From: Deltaproteobacteria bacterium
GTDB taxonomy: Bacteria; Desulfobacterota; Binatia; UTPRO1
DNA: 64,000 nucleotides
Assembly (NCBI GenBank): GCA_020848745.1
Contig: JADLHM010000038.1
Coordinates: forward strand, 1 to 64,000
Reading direction: 5' to 3'
In this document: piece by piece, positions 52,386-60,431 of the stretch
Layout of the letters: each line of letters begins with the position of its first letter
Position numbering within the stretch: the first letter of the stretch is position 1
Position numbers and translations under genes: made by a program
Notes under the pieces: model-generated
Databases searched by the model: none
What the model was told of the DNA's origin: nothing
What the model saw: only the letters and a program-made list of their open reading frames with translations

Positions 52386-53087
52386 TCAGCCGCCGGCGCG
52401 GCGGCGGAACTCGCGAGCGCGCCGGGTGGTCCCGTGGAGCTCGAGGAACAGGAGCCCGCGCGCGACCATCATGAAGTAGACCCACAAGGAGAGGAGCGCG
52501 GGCCGCGCGAACGCCAGCATCCCCGGCAGCGGGAGCTCCACGAGCAGGACGAGCGGCCCCGCCAGGACGATCACCGCCGGGAACCACTCGATCCAGTTGT
52601 CGGCGATGAACCGATAGCTCTCGGCGAGGAGGTCGAGCGACGAATGGTGTCCGAGGTAGATCAGCTCCGGGACGGCGTTGAAGAGCACCACGATCACGAG
52701 ATTCATCCCGAGGATGATGCCGGGACCCTGCGGGATCGTGCGGAGCGCCGGTGTCGCGAGCGCGAACACCACCCAGAGGAGGAAGGTCACGCCGACGACG
52801 TCCCAGAGGTAGACTCCGAAGCTCCGGCGGAAGTCGGCCAGCGAGACCGAGCCCGTCCGCAGGATCATCTCGACCAGGTACAGGAACGAGCTCACGCACG
52901 CCGCGGAGACGAGGCTCGTCAGGAAGCCCCCGAGAAGCCCCATGCCCGACGCGACCGTCGCCGCGGCCGCGAGCGCGAGCGCGTACGCGAACGCCGTCCC
53001 CGCGACCGGCCAGTTGCGGAGGGTGAGGTCGCCGGCACGCCGGAAAGCGCGTCCGTACATCGCCAGGGTGGTCGCGAGCCAGGTCAT
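52386..53087 (-). CDS. Integral membrane protein of unknown function
   Basis: This 233-residue protein has about five helices: FAYALALAAAATVASGMGLL, LLGGFLTSLVSAACVSSFLY, VVGVTFLLWVVFALATPAL, IILGMNLVIVVLFNAVPELI and WFPAVIVLAGPLVLLVELPL. The block PELIYLGHHSSLDLLAESYR between helices four and five is polar and may be functional. No family known to me. It lies 7 bp downstream of namZ, so it is the last gene of a three-gene operon with the DOMON-like protein. Confidence 0.8.
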   Translation of the reverse strand: MTWLATTLAMYGRAFRRAGDLTLRNWPVAGTAFAYALALAAAATVASGMGLLGGFLTSLVSAACVSSFLYLVEMILRTGSVSLADFRRSFGVYLWDVVGVTFLLWVVFALATPALRTIPQGPGIILGMNLVIVVLFNAVPELIYLGHHSSLDLLAESYRFIADNWIEWFPAVIVLAGPLVLLVELPLPGMLAFARPALLSLWVYFMMVARGLLFLELHGTTRRAREFRRRAGG

Positions 53088-53094
53088 CGGGACG

Positions 53095-54321
53095 TCATGG
53101 ATGCACGGGGGAGTCGCGATAGATCAACAGATCCTGTCGTTCCGCTTCCCAGGCCGTCTCGTCGCGCGCGGCGAGCGCGTCGAGGTCGGCGGGGGTCGCC
53201 GCCGCGTCGTCGACCCACTCGCGCAGCAGGCTGCTTCCGTTGATGACGTCGATCGCGAGCCGCCCCGGCTCGTACTCGTAGAGGAAGTCGCGCCAGAGCG
53301 GGTAGTCGGGACGGAGTCGGCGGATCGTCTTCAGCGCGAGCGCGACGAGGCGCCACGGACGGAACGCCGCGTGGCCGTACGCGGAATCGTCGACGTGGAC
53401 CTGCACGCCGGCGCAGAGCGTGCCGACGTGCTTGTGGAAGGTCGGCTCGAACCAGCACGGACGGAGGCGGCAGCCGCGGAGCCACGCGGGCGCGAGCGAT
53501 TCCATGGTGCGCAGCAGCGCGGGAGCGTCGAGGTCGGGCGCCCCGAAGAGCTCGAGCGGGCGGGTCGTTCCCCGACCTTCGGAGAGCGTCGTGCCTTCGA
53601 GCATGACCGTCCCGGGATACGCGCGCGTCGTCCAGAGCGTCGGGACGTTCGGGCTCGGATTCACCCACGAACGCTCGCCGATCGGCCAGCCGTAGCCGGG
53701 AGCGTCATGCGGCCGCCAGCCGTCCATGGCGACGACCTCGCACTCGACGTCGAGCCGCTTCTCGCGCACGAACCAGCGCGCGAGCTCGCCCATCGTGAGC
53801 CCGTGGCGCATCGGCAGCGGCCCCGCGCCGACGAAGCTCTCCGCGCCGGGTCGGAGGCGGAGCCCCTCGATCGGTCGTCCGGCGGGGTTCGGCCGGTCGA
53901 GCACGACGACCGGCTTCCGCTTCGCCGCCGCTCCTTCGAGCACGTAGAGCAGCGTCGTAGCGAAGGTGTAGATGCGGCAGCCGACGTCCTGGAGATCCAT
54001 GACGAGCACGTCGCAGGTGTCCAGCATCGCGTCGGTCGGACGGCGGACGGCGCCGTAGAGGCTGAAGACCGGAATCCCGTGGGCGGGATCGTGGAAGTCC
54101 GCCGACTCCATCATGTTGTCCTGCTTGTCGCCGCGGAGGCCGTGCTGCGGGCCGAACGCCGCCGTCACACCGAGGTCGCCGCTCGCGGCGAGCGCGTCGA
54201 GGGTGTGGACGAGGTCGCGCGTGACCGAGGCGGGGTGGGCGACGAGGCCGAGGCGCTTGCCGGCGAGCGGGCGGCGGAGCGCTCGATCCGCGAGCAGGCG
54301 GTCGATGCCGAAGAGCGTCAT
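53095..54321 (-). CDS. namZ: Exo-beta-N-acetylmuramidase NamZ-type (DUF1343)
   Basis: This 408-residue protein matches DUF1343. GKRLGLVAHPASVTRDLVHT is followed by FGPQHGLRGDKQDNM, then VFSLYGAVRRPTDAML, DVLVMDLQDVGCRIYTFATT and VVVLDRPNPAGRPIEGL. VNPSPNVPTLWTTRAYPGTV, then EGTTLSEGRGTTRPLELFGA complete the signature. NamZ removes N-acetylmuramic acid from the non-reducing end of peptidoglycan fragments. No signal peptide is seen, so it probably works on imported muropeptides in cell-wall recycling, though a missed upstream start cannot be excluded. The ATG overlaps the DOMON-like gene stop (ATGA). Confidence 0.9.
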   Translation of the reverse strand: MTLFGIDRLLADRALRRPLAGKRLGLVAHPASVTRDLVHTLDALAASGDLGVTAAFGPQHGLRGDKQDNMMESADFHDPAHGIPVFSLYGAVRRPTDAMLDTCDVLVMDLQDVGCRIYTFATTLLYVLEGAAAKRKPVVVLDRPNPAGRPIEGLRLRPGAESFVGAGPLPMRHGLTMGELARWFVREKRLDVECEVVAMDGWRPHDAPGYGWPIGERSWVNPSPNVPTLWTTRAYPGTVMLEGTTLSEGRGTTRPLELFGAPDLDAPALLRTMESLAPAWLRGCRLRPCWFEPTFHKHVGTLCAGVQVHVDDSAYGHAAFRPWRLVALALKTIRRLRPDYPLWRDFLYEYEPGRLAIDVINGSSLLREWVDDAAATPADLDALAARDETAWEAERQDLLIYRDSPVHP

Positions 54322-54869
54322 GTCGATGGCCCCCGCTCCGCGAGCCGAAGGGCGAAGCCGTCGGGGTGGTGGAAGTCGGGCTTCACGGTCGGGTGGCGGA
54401 GCGCCCAGTACGAAAGGCGGCCGTCGGCCGCCTCGACAACCACCGCCAAGCCGATGCGCAGGGCGGCGTTCGCATGGGACGCGGAGAGGTCGGCGAGCGC
54501 CACGAGCACGTCGAGCGCGAGGGCGTCGTGGTCGAGCCGCACGACGATGCGCGGCTCGCGCGCGGCCGCGGGGAGCGGGGCGCCCTCGCGATAGGCCGCG
54601 AACGCGTACGCCGCCCATTCCCGCGCCGGCGAGACGTTGAGCTCGACGTACGCGGAAGCGCCTTCGGCCGCCACGAACACCTCGGCGCAGGTGTGCTCCC
54701 AGAGGCGGTCCCCGCGGCGAAGCGGGCCGGGCGGGGGCAGGCGCATGCCGTCGAGGGCGCCGCGCAGGACGTAGCGCAGGCGCAGGGTGCCGTCGGCGGC
54801 GCGCTCCGCGAGAGCGGAGACGTCCCACGCGTCGTCGGGTGTCGACGGGTGCGGTGCGAGCGGGATCAC
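54318..54869 (-). CDS. DOMON-like domain protein
   Basis: This 183-residue soluble protein has the DOMON-like beta-sandwich pattern: TLRLRYVLRGALDGMRLPPP, DRLWEHTCAEVFVAAEGASA, YVELNVSPAREWAAYAFAAY and LSYWALRHPTVKPDFHHPDG. The W-E-H-T-C-x-E-x-F block and the terminal KPDFH are diagnostic. Family members bind sugars or heme; this small cytoplasmic form is of unknown role. It starts at GTG 54869 and is coupled to namZ. Confidence 0.87.
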   Translation of the reverse strand: MIPLAPHPSTPDDAWDVSALAERAADGTLRLRYVLRGALDGMRLPPPGPLRRGDRLWEHTCAEVFVAAEGASAYVELNVSPAREWAAYAFAAYREGAPLPAAAREPRIVVRLDHDALALDVLVALADLSASHANAALRIGLAVVVEAADGRLSYWALRHPTVKPDFHHPDGFALRLAERGPST

Positions 54870-54978
54870 GACGTTCGACTCGATGCCATCTCGACGCGCC
54901 GCCGTCGAGAGTCGGCGGGATGTCCGCCCGACAATTCGTATCTGGAACGGCGCGGCCTCCTCGCTTAGGCTTGCCGCC

Positions 54979-55695
54979 GTGAAGCGCGCCGACCAACGTC
55001 CGCCGGCTCACGGCCGGCGCGTGCCGACGCTCGCCGCGGAGCGGAGGGCCGTCGCCGAGCTGAGCCGTCGGCTCGCGAGCTCGAAGATGGTGCCCGCGAC
55101 CGCCGGGAACGTCAGCGTCCGCGCCGGCGGTCTCGTGGCGATCACGCCGACGGGCGCCAACCTCGCCGAGCTCACCCCGCGTCAGGTGTCGGTCGTCGAC
55201 CTCGACGGCCGCCTGGTCCACGGCGACCTCGCGCCGAGCTCGGAGCTCGGCCTCCATCTCGGCATCTACCGGGAGCACGGCGCCGGCGCCGTCGTGCACA
55301 CCCACGCGCCCGCGTGTACGGCCGTCGCGAGCGTCCGCGACGAGCTGCCGTGCGTCCACTACGCGATGCTCGGCTTCGGCGGGGCCGTGCCGGTGGCGCC
55401 GTACGCGACGTACGGCAGCGCGGAGCTCGCCGCCAACGTGGTCGCCGCGCTCGCCGGCCGGAACGCGACGCTCATGGCGAGCCACGGCGCGATCACGTAC
55501 GGCCCGACGCTCGCCAAGGCGTTCGAGGCGATGGAGCTCCTCGAGTGGGCGTGCGACCTCTACCTGCGCGCGCTGCCGCTCGGCGAGCCGCGCGTGCTCA
55601 CCGCCGAGCAGACGGAAGCCGTCGTGACGACGTCCCGCGCGCGGCAGTACGGGACGGTGAGGAAGGTTCCGAAGCCGCGCCGCCAGCCTCGGTGA
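54979..55695 (+). CDS. Class II aldolase/adducin-family protein
   Basis: This 238-residue enzyme resembles L-fuculose-phosphate and ribulose-phosphate aldolases. SSKMVPATAGNVSVRAGGLV and ITPTGANLAELTPRQVSVVD form the N-terminal half. SSELGLHLGIYREHG gives the catalytic Glu, VVHTHAPACTAVAS two zinc His residues, and MASHGAITYGPTLAKAFEAM the third. It starts at GTG 54979, the first start after the divergent gap. The natural sugar phosphate cannot be decided. It may feed the same sugar pool as namZ, but no shared operator is clear in the 109-bp gap. Confidence 0.88.
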   Translation: MKRADQRPPAHGRRVPTLAAERRAVAELSRRLASSKMVPATAGNVSVRAGGLVAITPTGANLAELTPRQVSVVDLDGRLVHGDLAPSSELGLHLGIYREHGAGAVVHTHAPACTAVASVRDELPCVHYAMLGFGGAVPVAPYATYGSAELAANVVAALAGRNATLMASHGAITYGPTLAKAFEAMELLEWACDLYLRALPLGEPRVLTAEQTEAVVTTSRARQYGTVRKVPKPRRQPR

Positions 55696-55767
55696 GGGGT
55701 GCGCTCGCGTTGGCGCGGGCGCCTCGTCGGATCACGAACGCCGCCGGCGTCCCGAGCCGTCCGCCGT

Positions 55768-58380
55768 TCAGATCCACCCGCGTGCGTGCAGGGCGCGCTT
55801 CACGAGCTGCGTGAGCGCGAGGTAGCCGATCACCGTCACCACGAGGAACGGCCAGAAGGCGAGCGGGAGCGGCGTGAAGCCGAGCGGGCCCGCGAGCGGC
55901 GAGGTGGGGAGCCAGAGCCCGACGAGCATGATGCCGAGGGTCGTCGCGAGGAGCGCGTGGCTCGCGCGGCTCTGGAGGAACGGGACGCGGTTCGTGCGGA
56001 TGACGTGGATCACGAGCGTCTGCGTCAGCAACGACTCCACGAACCATCCCGTCTGGAAGAGCGCTGCGCGCGCCGGGTCCCAGCAGCCGAACACGTAGAG
56101 CAGGACGAAGTAGGTCGTGTAGTCGAAGATCGAGCTGCACGGCCCGAGGGTAAGGATGAAGCGGGTGATCTCGCGCATCGACCAGGGCCGCGGCGCGGCG
56201 ATCTGCTCCGGGTCGACGTCGTCGGTCGGGATCGGCACCTGCGAGAAGTCGTAGAGCAGGTTGTTGGTGAGGATCTGCAGCGGAGCCATCGGCACGAAGG
56301 GCAGCAGCGCGCTCGCGCCGAGCACGCTCAGCATGTTGCCGAAGTTCGAACTCGCGCCCATGCGGACGTACTTGAGGATGTTGCAGAAGACCTTGCGGCC
56401 CTCGAGCACGCCGTGCTCCACGACGAGCAGGCTCTTCTCGAGGAGCACGATGTCGGCGGCCTCCTTCGCGATGTCGACGGCGGAGTCGACCGAGATCCCG
56501 ACGTCGGCGGCGTGGAGCGCCGGCGCGTCGTTGATCCCGTCGCCGAGGAAGCCGACGACGTGGTTCCGCGCCTGCAGCGCCTGGATCACGCGCCGCTTGT
56601 GGGCCGGCGTCATGCGGGCGAAGAGCGTCGTGCGCTCCGCGGCCGCGCCGAGCTCCGCGTCGGGCATCGCTTCCACCTGCGCGCCGAGGAGTACCTGGTC
56701 CGTCGGGATGCCGACGGCGCCGCAGACGTGGCGGCTCACCGCCTCGTTATCGCCGGTCAGGATCTTCGTCTGGATGCCGCGAGCGCCGAGTGCGCGCAGG
56801 GCCACGGACGCGCTGTCCTTCGGCGGGTCGAGGAACGCGATGTAGCCGGCGAGTACGAGGTCGGACTCGTCGCTCTTGGTGTACGTCTCGCGCGCTGGGA
56901 AGTCGCGGTAGGCGAGGGCGAGCACCCGGAAACCCTGGCGGGCGAGCGCGTCGGCCTCTTCGCGGAGGTCGGTGGTCATCACGGCGTCGCTCGGCTGCTC
57001 CTCGTCGTCGAGGGTGAAGCGGGTGCAGCGGGCCGCGACGGCCTCCGGCGCGCCTTTGCAGATCAGGCGGTGGGTGCCCTCGGGATTCGCGACGACCACC
57101 GACATCAAGCGGCGCGTGAAGTCGAACGGCAGCTCGTCGATCTTCTGCCAGTCGGGGACGTTCATGTCGCGATGCACCTCGCGATGCTCGAGGACGGCGC
57201 GGTCGAGGACGCTCTTCAGCCCGGTCTGGAAGTGGCTGTTCAGGTAGGCGAGCGCGAGCACGCGATCGTCCTCCACGCCGGCCACGTTGCAGTGGCGCTC
57301 GAGGATCACGCGGTCCTGGGTCAGCGTGCCGGTCTTGTCGGTGCAGAGCACGTCCATCGCGCCGAGGTTCTGAATCGCGTTCAGCCGCTTCACGATCACC
57401 TTCTTCGCCGACATCGCCAGGCCGCCGCGCGAGAGGCAGACGCTCACGATCATCGGCAGCATCTCGGGCGTCAGTCCGACCGCCACCGCGACCGCGAAGA
57501 AGAACGCCTCGTGCCAGTTGCCCTTGGTGAGGCCGTTCACGACGAACACGAGCGGCACCATGACGGCGATGAAGCGGATCATCAGCCAGGTGAAGCGGGC
57601 GACGCCGCGGTCGAAGCTCGTCTCCTCCGCCTCGCCGGCGAGGATGCGCGCGATGCCGCCGAGGTAGGTACGCGGTCCGGTCTCGACGACGAGCGCCGTG
57701 GCCGAGCCGCTCTCGACGGCGGTGCCGAGGAAGCAGAGGTTGGCGAGCTCGATCGCGGTGCGCTCGGGGCCGGTGACCGCGGCCGTCGCGACCTTCTCGA
57801 CCGACGTCGATTCGCCGGTGAGGCTCGCCTGGGTGACGAAGAGGTCGCGGCAGGCGAGGATGCGGACGTCCGCCGGGATCATGTCGCCGGCGGAGAGCCG
57901 GACGACGTCGCCCGGCACGAGGCGGGCGAGCGGCTCCTCGACCGCCGTACCGGCGCGCAGCGCGGTCGCCGTGACCTGGATCATCGCGCGGAGCTTCGCG
58001 GCTGCGTCGGTGGCGCGCGTCTCTTGTACGAAGCGGAGGCCGATGCCGAGCGCGATCATGAGCGCCATGACGGCCGCCGCCGTCGCGTCCCCGGTCGCGA
58101 GCGAGATCGTCGCGAGCATGGCGAGGAGCAGCACGAGCGGATTCAGGCACGCGCGGACGAAGAGGCGGAGGCGGCCGTGGCGCTCGTTCTGCGTGACGAC
58201 GTTCGGACCGTGGCGCGCCAAACGGCGCTCCACCTCGTCCGCCGCGAGCCCCGCCGCCGCGCTCCCGAGGCGGGCGAGCGCATCTCCGGGCGCCAGGGCG
58301 GCCACCTCGGTGAGCAGCGGCGACGCCTGGATCGCGCGGCCGGACTCCTTCGCGGCTCGGTGCGTGCGGCGAGACAGCAC
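55768..58380 (-). CDS. mgtA: Magnesium-transporting P-type ATPase (MgtA/MgtB type)
   Basis: This 870-residue P3B ATPase imports Mg2+. An N-terminal cation-ATPase domain (GLAADEVERRLARHGPNVVT) is followed by TM pair one, the actuator loop with TGES, and phosphorylation motif CTDKTGTLTQD. Nucleotide-binding KGAPEAV and hinge GDGINDAPALHAADVGISVD follow, and the last TM region includes NLLYDFSQVPIPTDDVDPE, highly characteristic of MgtA. Start at GTG 58380 is weak; other GTG codons are near. No M-box or proline-rich leader is seen upstream, so its regulation may differ from that of Salmonella mgtA. Confidence 0.93.
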   Translation of the reverse strand: MLSRRTHRAAKESGRAIQASPLLTEVAALAPGDALARLGSAAAGLAADEVERRLARHGPNVVTQNERHGRLRLFVRACLNPLVLLLAMLATISLATGDATAAAVMALMIALGIGLRFVQETRATDAAAKLRAMIQVTATALRAGTAVEEPLARLVPGDVVRLSAGDMIPADVRILACRDLFVTQASLTGESTSVEKVATAAVTGPERTAIELANLCFLGTAVESGSATALVVETGPRTYLGGIARILAGEAEETSFDRGVARFTWLMIRFIAVMVPLVFVVNGLTKGNWHEAFFFAVAVAVGLTPEMLPMIVSVCLSRGGLAMSAKKVIVKRLNAIQNLGAMDVLCTDKTGTLTQDRVILERHCNVAGVEDDRVLALAYLNSHFQTGLKSVLDRAVLEHREVHRDMNVPDWQKIDELPFDFTRRLMSVVVANPEGTHRLICKGAPEAVAARCTRFTLDDEEQPSDAVMTTDLREEADALARQGFRVLALAYRDFPARETYTKSDESDLVLAGYIAFLDPPKDSASVALRALGARGIQTKILTGDNEAVSRHVCGAVGIPTDQVLLGAQVEAMPDAELGAAAERTTLFARMTPAHKRRVIQALQARNHVVGFLGDGINDAPALHAADVGISVDSAVDIAKEAADIVLLEKSLLVVEHGVLEGRKVFCNILKYVRMGASSNFGNMLSVLGASALLPFVPMAPLQILTNNLLYDFSQVPIPTDDVDPEQIAAPRPWSMREITRFILTLGPCSSIFDYTTYFVLLYVFGCWDPARAALFQTGWFVESLLTQTLVIHVIRTNRVPFLQSRASHALLATTLGIMLVGLWLPTSPLAGPLGFTPLPLAFWPFLVVTVIGYLALTQLVKRALHARGWI

Positions 58381-58527
58381 GGGGCGGAATCTACGACGGC
58401 TCGCTCATCCGCGCGAGCCCGCAGGCGTCGATCGTGCTGGTATCGGCCGTCTGCCGCGCGGGCTTCGAACGCCAGATCGTCCGGTCGGCTGGCGCGGCGC
58501 GACGACTTCGCGCTAGACCATCGTCAG

Positions 58528-59388
58528 GTGCCGCGACTGCAGCGCAAAGGTTTCACGGGGCCCGACGAGGTTCGCCGGTTTCCGAACGGCGCCGTCGAGA
58601 TCGTCATGCTCGACGAGATCGCCGTGAGCCGGTTCGTCTTCGAGCCGGGATGGCGCTGGACGACCGACGTCGGACCGATCGCCGGCACCGAGACCTGCCA
58701 ACACCGCCACGTCGGCTACACCATCTCCGGCCGCCTGACCGTGCGCATGAACGACGGTACCGTACTGACCATCGGCCCGGGCGACGCGTACGAGATCCCG
58801 GCGGGCCACGTCGGGTGGGTCGCGAGCGACGTTCCCTGGGAATCGGTCGAGTTCACCAGCGGCCACGCCTTCGCCAAGACGCCCGACGCGCTCGGCGAGC
58901 GGGTGCTCGCGACGATCGTGTTCTCCGACATCTGCGACTCGACCGCGATGCTCGCGCGCGTCGGCGACGCCGAATGGGCGCGGATCGTCCGCGAGCACAA
59001 CGAGCGCATCCGGGCCGTGATCGACCGCTTCCGCGGCCGCGAGCTCGCGACGCTCGGCGACGGCTTTCTCGCGGTCTTCGACGGCGCGGCGAAGGCCGTC
59101 ATGGCCGCGGCGGCGATGGAGCCGGCCGTCGCCGATCTCGGCATCCACGTGCGCGCGGGCGTCCACACGGGGGAGGTCGCGATCGTCGGGGGCCAAGCGC
59201 GTGGCATCGCCGTGCACGCCGCCGCGCGCGTCTCGGCGCTCGCAGGCGCGGGCGAGGTCGTCGTGTCGGGCACGACGCACGACTTGCTCGACGGCTCGGG
59301 GCTCGCGTTCAGCTCACGCGGCCACTACGAGCTGAAGGGCCTGACCGGGGCCCGGCCGATGTTCACGCTCGTGCGCTCGGCGGCATGA
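58528..59388 (+). CDS. Cupin-class III adenylate/guanylate cyclase fusion
   Basis: A 286-residue cytoplasmic protein. Residues about 25-115 are a cupin (RFVFEPGWRWTTDVGPIAGT, then CQHRHVGYTISGRLTVRMND), a possible sensor of a small ligand or metal. Residues about 125-285 are a class III cyclase domain: TIVFSDICDSTAMLARVGDA with metal D134, LATLGDGFLAVFDGAAKAVM with D178, and GVHTGEVAIVGGQARGIAVH, then AARVSALAGAGEV. The purine-specifying Lys before the GD motif is Ala174 here, so ATP/GTP preference or even activity is uncertain. Start GTG 58528 was chosen as the nearest start to the domain. It is divergent from mgtA (147 bp). Confidence 0.88.
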   Translation: MPRLQRKGFTGPDEVRRFPNGAVEIVMLDEIAVSRFVFEPGWRWTTDVGPIAGTETCQHRHVGYTISGRLTVRMNDGTVLTIGPGDAYEIPAGHVGWVASDVPWESVEFTSGHAFAKTPDALGERVLATIVFSDICDSTAMLARVGDAEWARIVREHNERIRAVIDRFRGRELATLGDGFLAVFDGAAKAVMAAAAMEPAVADLGIHVRAGVHTGEVAIVGGQARGIAVHAAARVSALAGAGEVVVSGTTHDLLDGSGLAFSSRGHYELKGLTGARPMFTLVRSAA

Positions 59389-59392
59389 CTGA

Positions 59393-59473
59393 GTGACCTC
59401 GACGCCCATGGGCTTCCCCGCGCTGTGCTCGGCCACGCAGACCTGCCAGGGGGGTGTCTGCGCCCAGCCGTAG
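59393..59473 (+). other. 26-codon open frame resembling a Cys-rich protein tail
   Basis: The frame from GTG 59393 ends CSATQTCQGGVCAQP at TAG 59471-59473. A TGA codon precedes it directly and there is no ribosome site. The CxxxQTCxxGxC ending is like that of Cys-rich secreted proteins elsewhere in this genome. It may be the tail of a deleted gene, or chance. Confidence 0.3.
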
Positions 59474-59484
59474 GGGGATCCCGG

Positions 59485-59502
59485 GAGCGGCGCGGGCCGC
59501 TC
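59485..59502. terminator. Stem-loop after the cyclase gene
   Basis: GAGCGGC and GCCGCTC form a perfect 7-bp stem with loop GCGG, 97 bp beyond the cyclase stop. The neighbouring toxin-antitoxin genes begin about 140 bp later, so it may insulate the two units. Confidence 0.5.
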
Positions 59503-59620
59503 GCACGCCGTTCCATGGTCGCGACGGCTTCCGTTCGAGTGGAGCGAGCCCGGGAGTCCGGCCGCCATTCGTAGTCGGTAGAAGTCGCGCTGTCGGCGAG
59601 ACTTGATTTCTGTGAATCAG

Positions 59621-59643
59621 CGTATCACCGTATCAACGTATGA
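59621..59643 (+). promoter_or_regulatory. Three 8-bp-spaced direct repeats over the antitoxin start
   Basis: CGTATCA at 59621 and 59629 and CGTATGA at 59637 are spaced exactly 8 bp. The third contains the ATG start codon of the antitoxin. This looks like a tandem operator for the ribbon-helix-helix antitoxin itself; an ATTTCTGTGAAT inverted repeat lies just upstream (59606-59617). No Shine-Dalgarno is present, so leaderless translation is possible. Confidence 0.55.
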
Positions 59644-59870
59644 GAACGACCGTGACGCTGGACGATGACGTCTTTGAAGCGGCGCAGGCCCAGGCCCAGG
59701 CGTCGGGCAAGAAACTGGGCAAGGTGCTTTCGCAACTGGCTCGGCGTGGCTTGCGCGTCTCCTCGCCGAGCGCCAGTAAGACCGGGTTGCCGGTGTTCAG
59801 AGTCCAGCCGGACGCGGACATCATTCCCAGCTCGCGAGCAAAGGAGTTACTCGCGGAGGATGCGACGTGA
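59640..59870 (+). CDS. Ribbon-helix-helix antitoxin
   Basis: This 76-residue protein begins MRTTVTLDDDVFEAAQAQAQ, an RHH DNA-binding start (short strand, then two helices), and goes on with LGKVLSQLARRGL. A C-terminal tail (GLPVFRVQPDADIIPSSRAK) should bind the toxin. It resembles VapB-type antitoxins paired with PIN toxins. Its stop overlaps the toxin's GTG (GTGA). The toxin is truncated, so the antitoxin may be an orphan repressor now. Confidence 0.8.
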   Translation: MRTTVTLDDDVFEAAQAQAQASGKKLGKVLSQLARRGLRVSSPSASKTGLPVFRVQPDADIIPSSRAKELLAEDAT

Positions 59871-60046
59871 AGGCCGCTTTGCTGGACACGAACGTCCTGC
59901 TCGCGTTGGCCTGGCCCAATCATCAGCATCATTCCGCGGCGCACGGCTGGTTTGCCGCCCGGGCGAAGAAAGGCTGGGCCACCTGTGCGTTCACCCAGCT
60001 TGGTTTCATCCGGCTTTCATCGAGACGTGATCCATCTTCGGGCTGA
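59867..60046 (+). pseudogene. Truncated PIN-domain toxin (VapC-like)
   Basis: From GTG 59867 the frame encodes the N-terminal half of a PIN toxin: MKAALLDTNVLLALAWPNHQ, HHSAAHGWFAARAKKGWATC, then FTQLGFIRLSS. After that it turns to RRDPSSG and stops, at 59 residues versus about 140 for the family. Catalytic Asp 7 is kept, but the later acidic residues are lost. The DNA beyond 60020 is non-coding or belongs to other genes. The module is thus a decayed toxin with an intact antitoxin. Confidence 0.7.
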
Positions 60047-60120
60047 CCCCCGCACGGCGAGCGGCAGACGCCACCCGTTGGGCCTCGGCTTTCGCCGCGG
60101 AACGCTCCTCGACCCGCAAC

Positions 60121-60420
60121 TCAGAAGCGGCCGGCGTCGAGGAACGGCAGCACCCAGTAGTGCAGTCCGCTGCCGCCGAACTCGCGCCGGAGCGCTTCGA
60201 GGAGCGCCGGGGCGTTCTCGCGCGACAGCGCGATCTCGACGCGGAGGCGCGGCCGGCGTCCGGCGACCTGCTCGGCGAGTCGCAGCGAGGCGGGAGATGT
60301 ACCGTGTCCGGCAATGCGTTGGGTGCCGAACCCGGGAACGTCTTCGCGCTCGAGGAGCCAGTCGATCAGGGGTTCCTCCAACTCGGGCGCCGCGAACAAT
60401 ACGAGCAGGCAATCTTCCAT
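60121..60420 (-). CDS. DUF3240-family protein (metal-efflux associated)
   Basis: This 99-residue protein has the DUF3240 pattern: MEDCLLVLFAAPELEEPLID, VPGFGTQRIAGHG, RLRVEIALSRENAPALLEAL and GLHYWVLPFLDAGRF. Its fold is PII-like, and its genes are often located after czcA or cusA, which suggests regulation or chaperone work on metal efflux. ATG 60420 is 11 bp from the RND pump stop, and it is the last gene of the operon. I infer a metal-response role only. Confidence 0.87.
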   Translation of the reverse strand: MEDCLLVLFAAPELEEPLIDWLLEREDVPGFGTQRIAGHGTSPASLRLAEQVAGRRPRLRVEIALSRENAPALLEALRREFGGSGLHYWVLPFLDAGRF

Positions 60421-60431
60421 CGAGCTCTCCC

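Noticed and set aside
55699-58527. A long plus-strand frame upstream of the cupin-cyclase
   Set aside because: It is antisense to the MgtA-type ATPase; only the part from about 58528 has protein character.
58381-58527. M-box riboswitch or leader peptide for the Mg2+ ATPase
   Set aside because: The gap is short, and I see no matching conserved structure or proline-rich leader frame.
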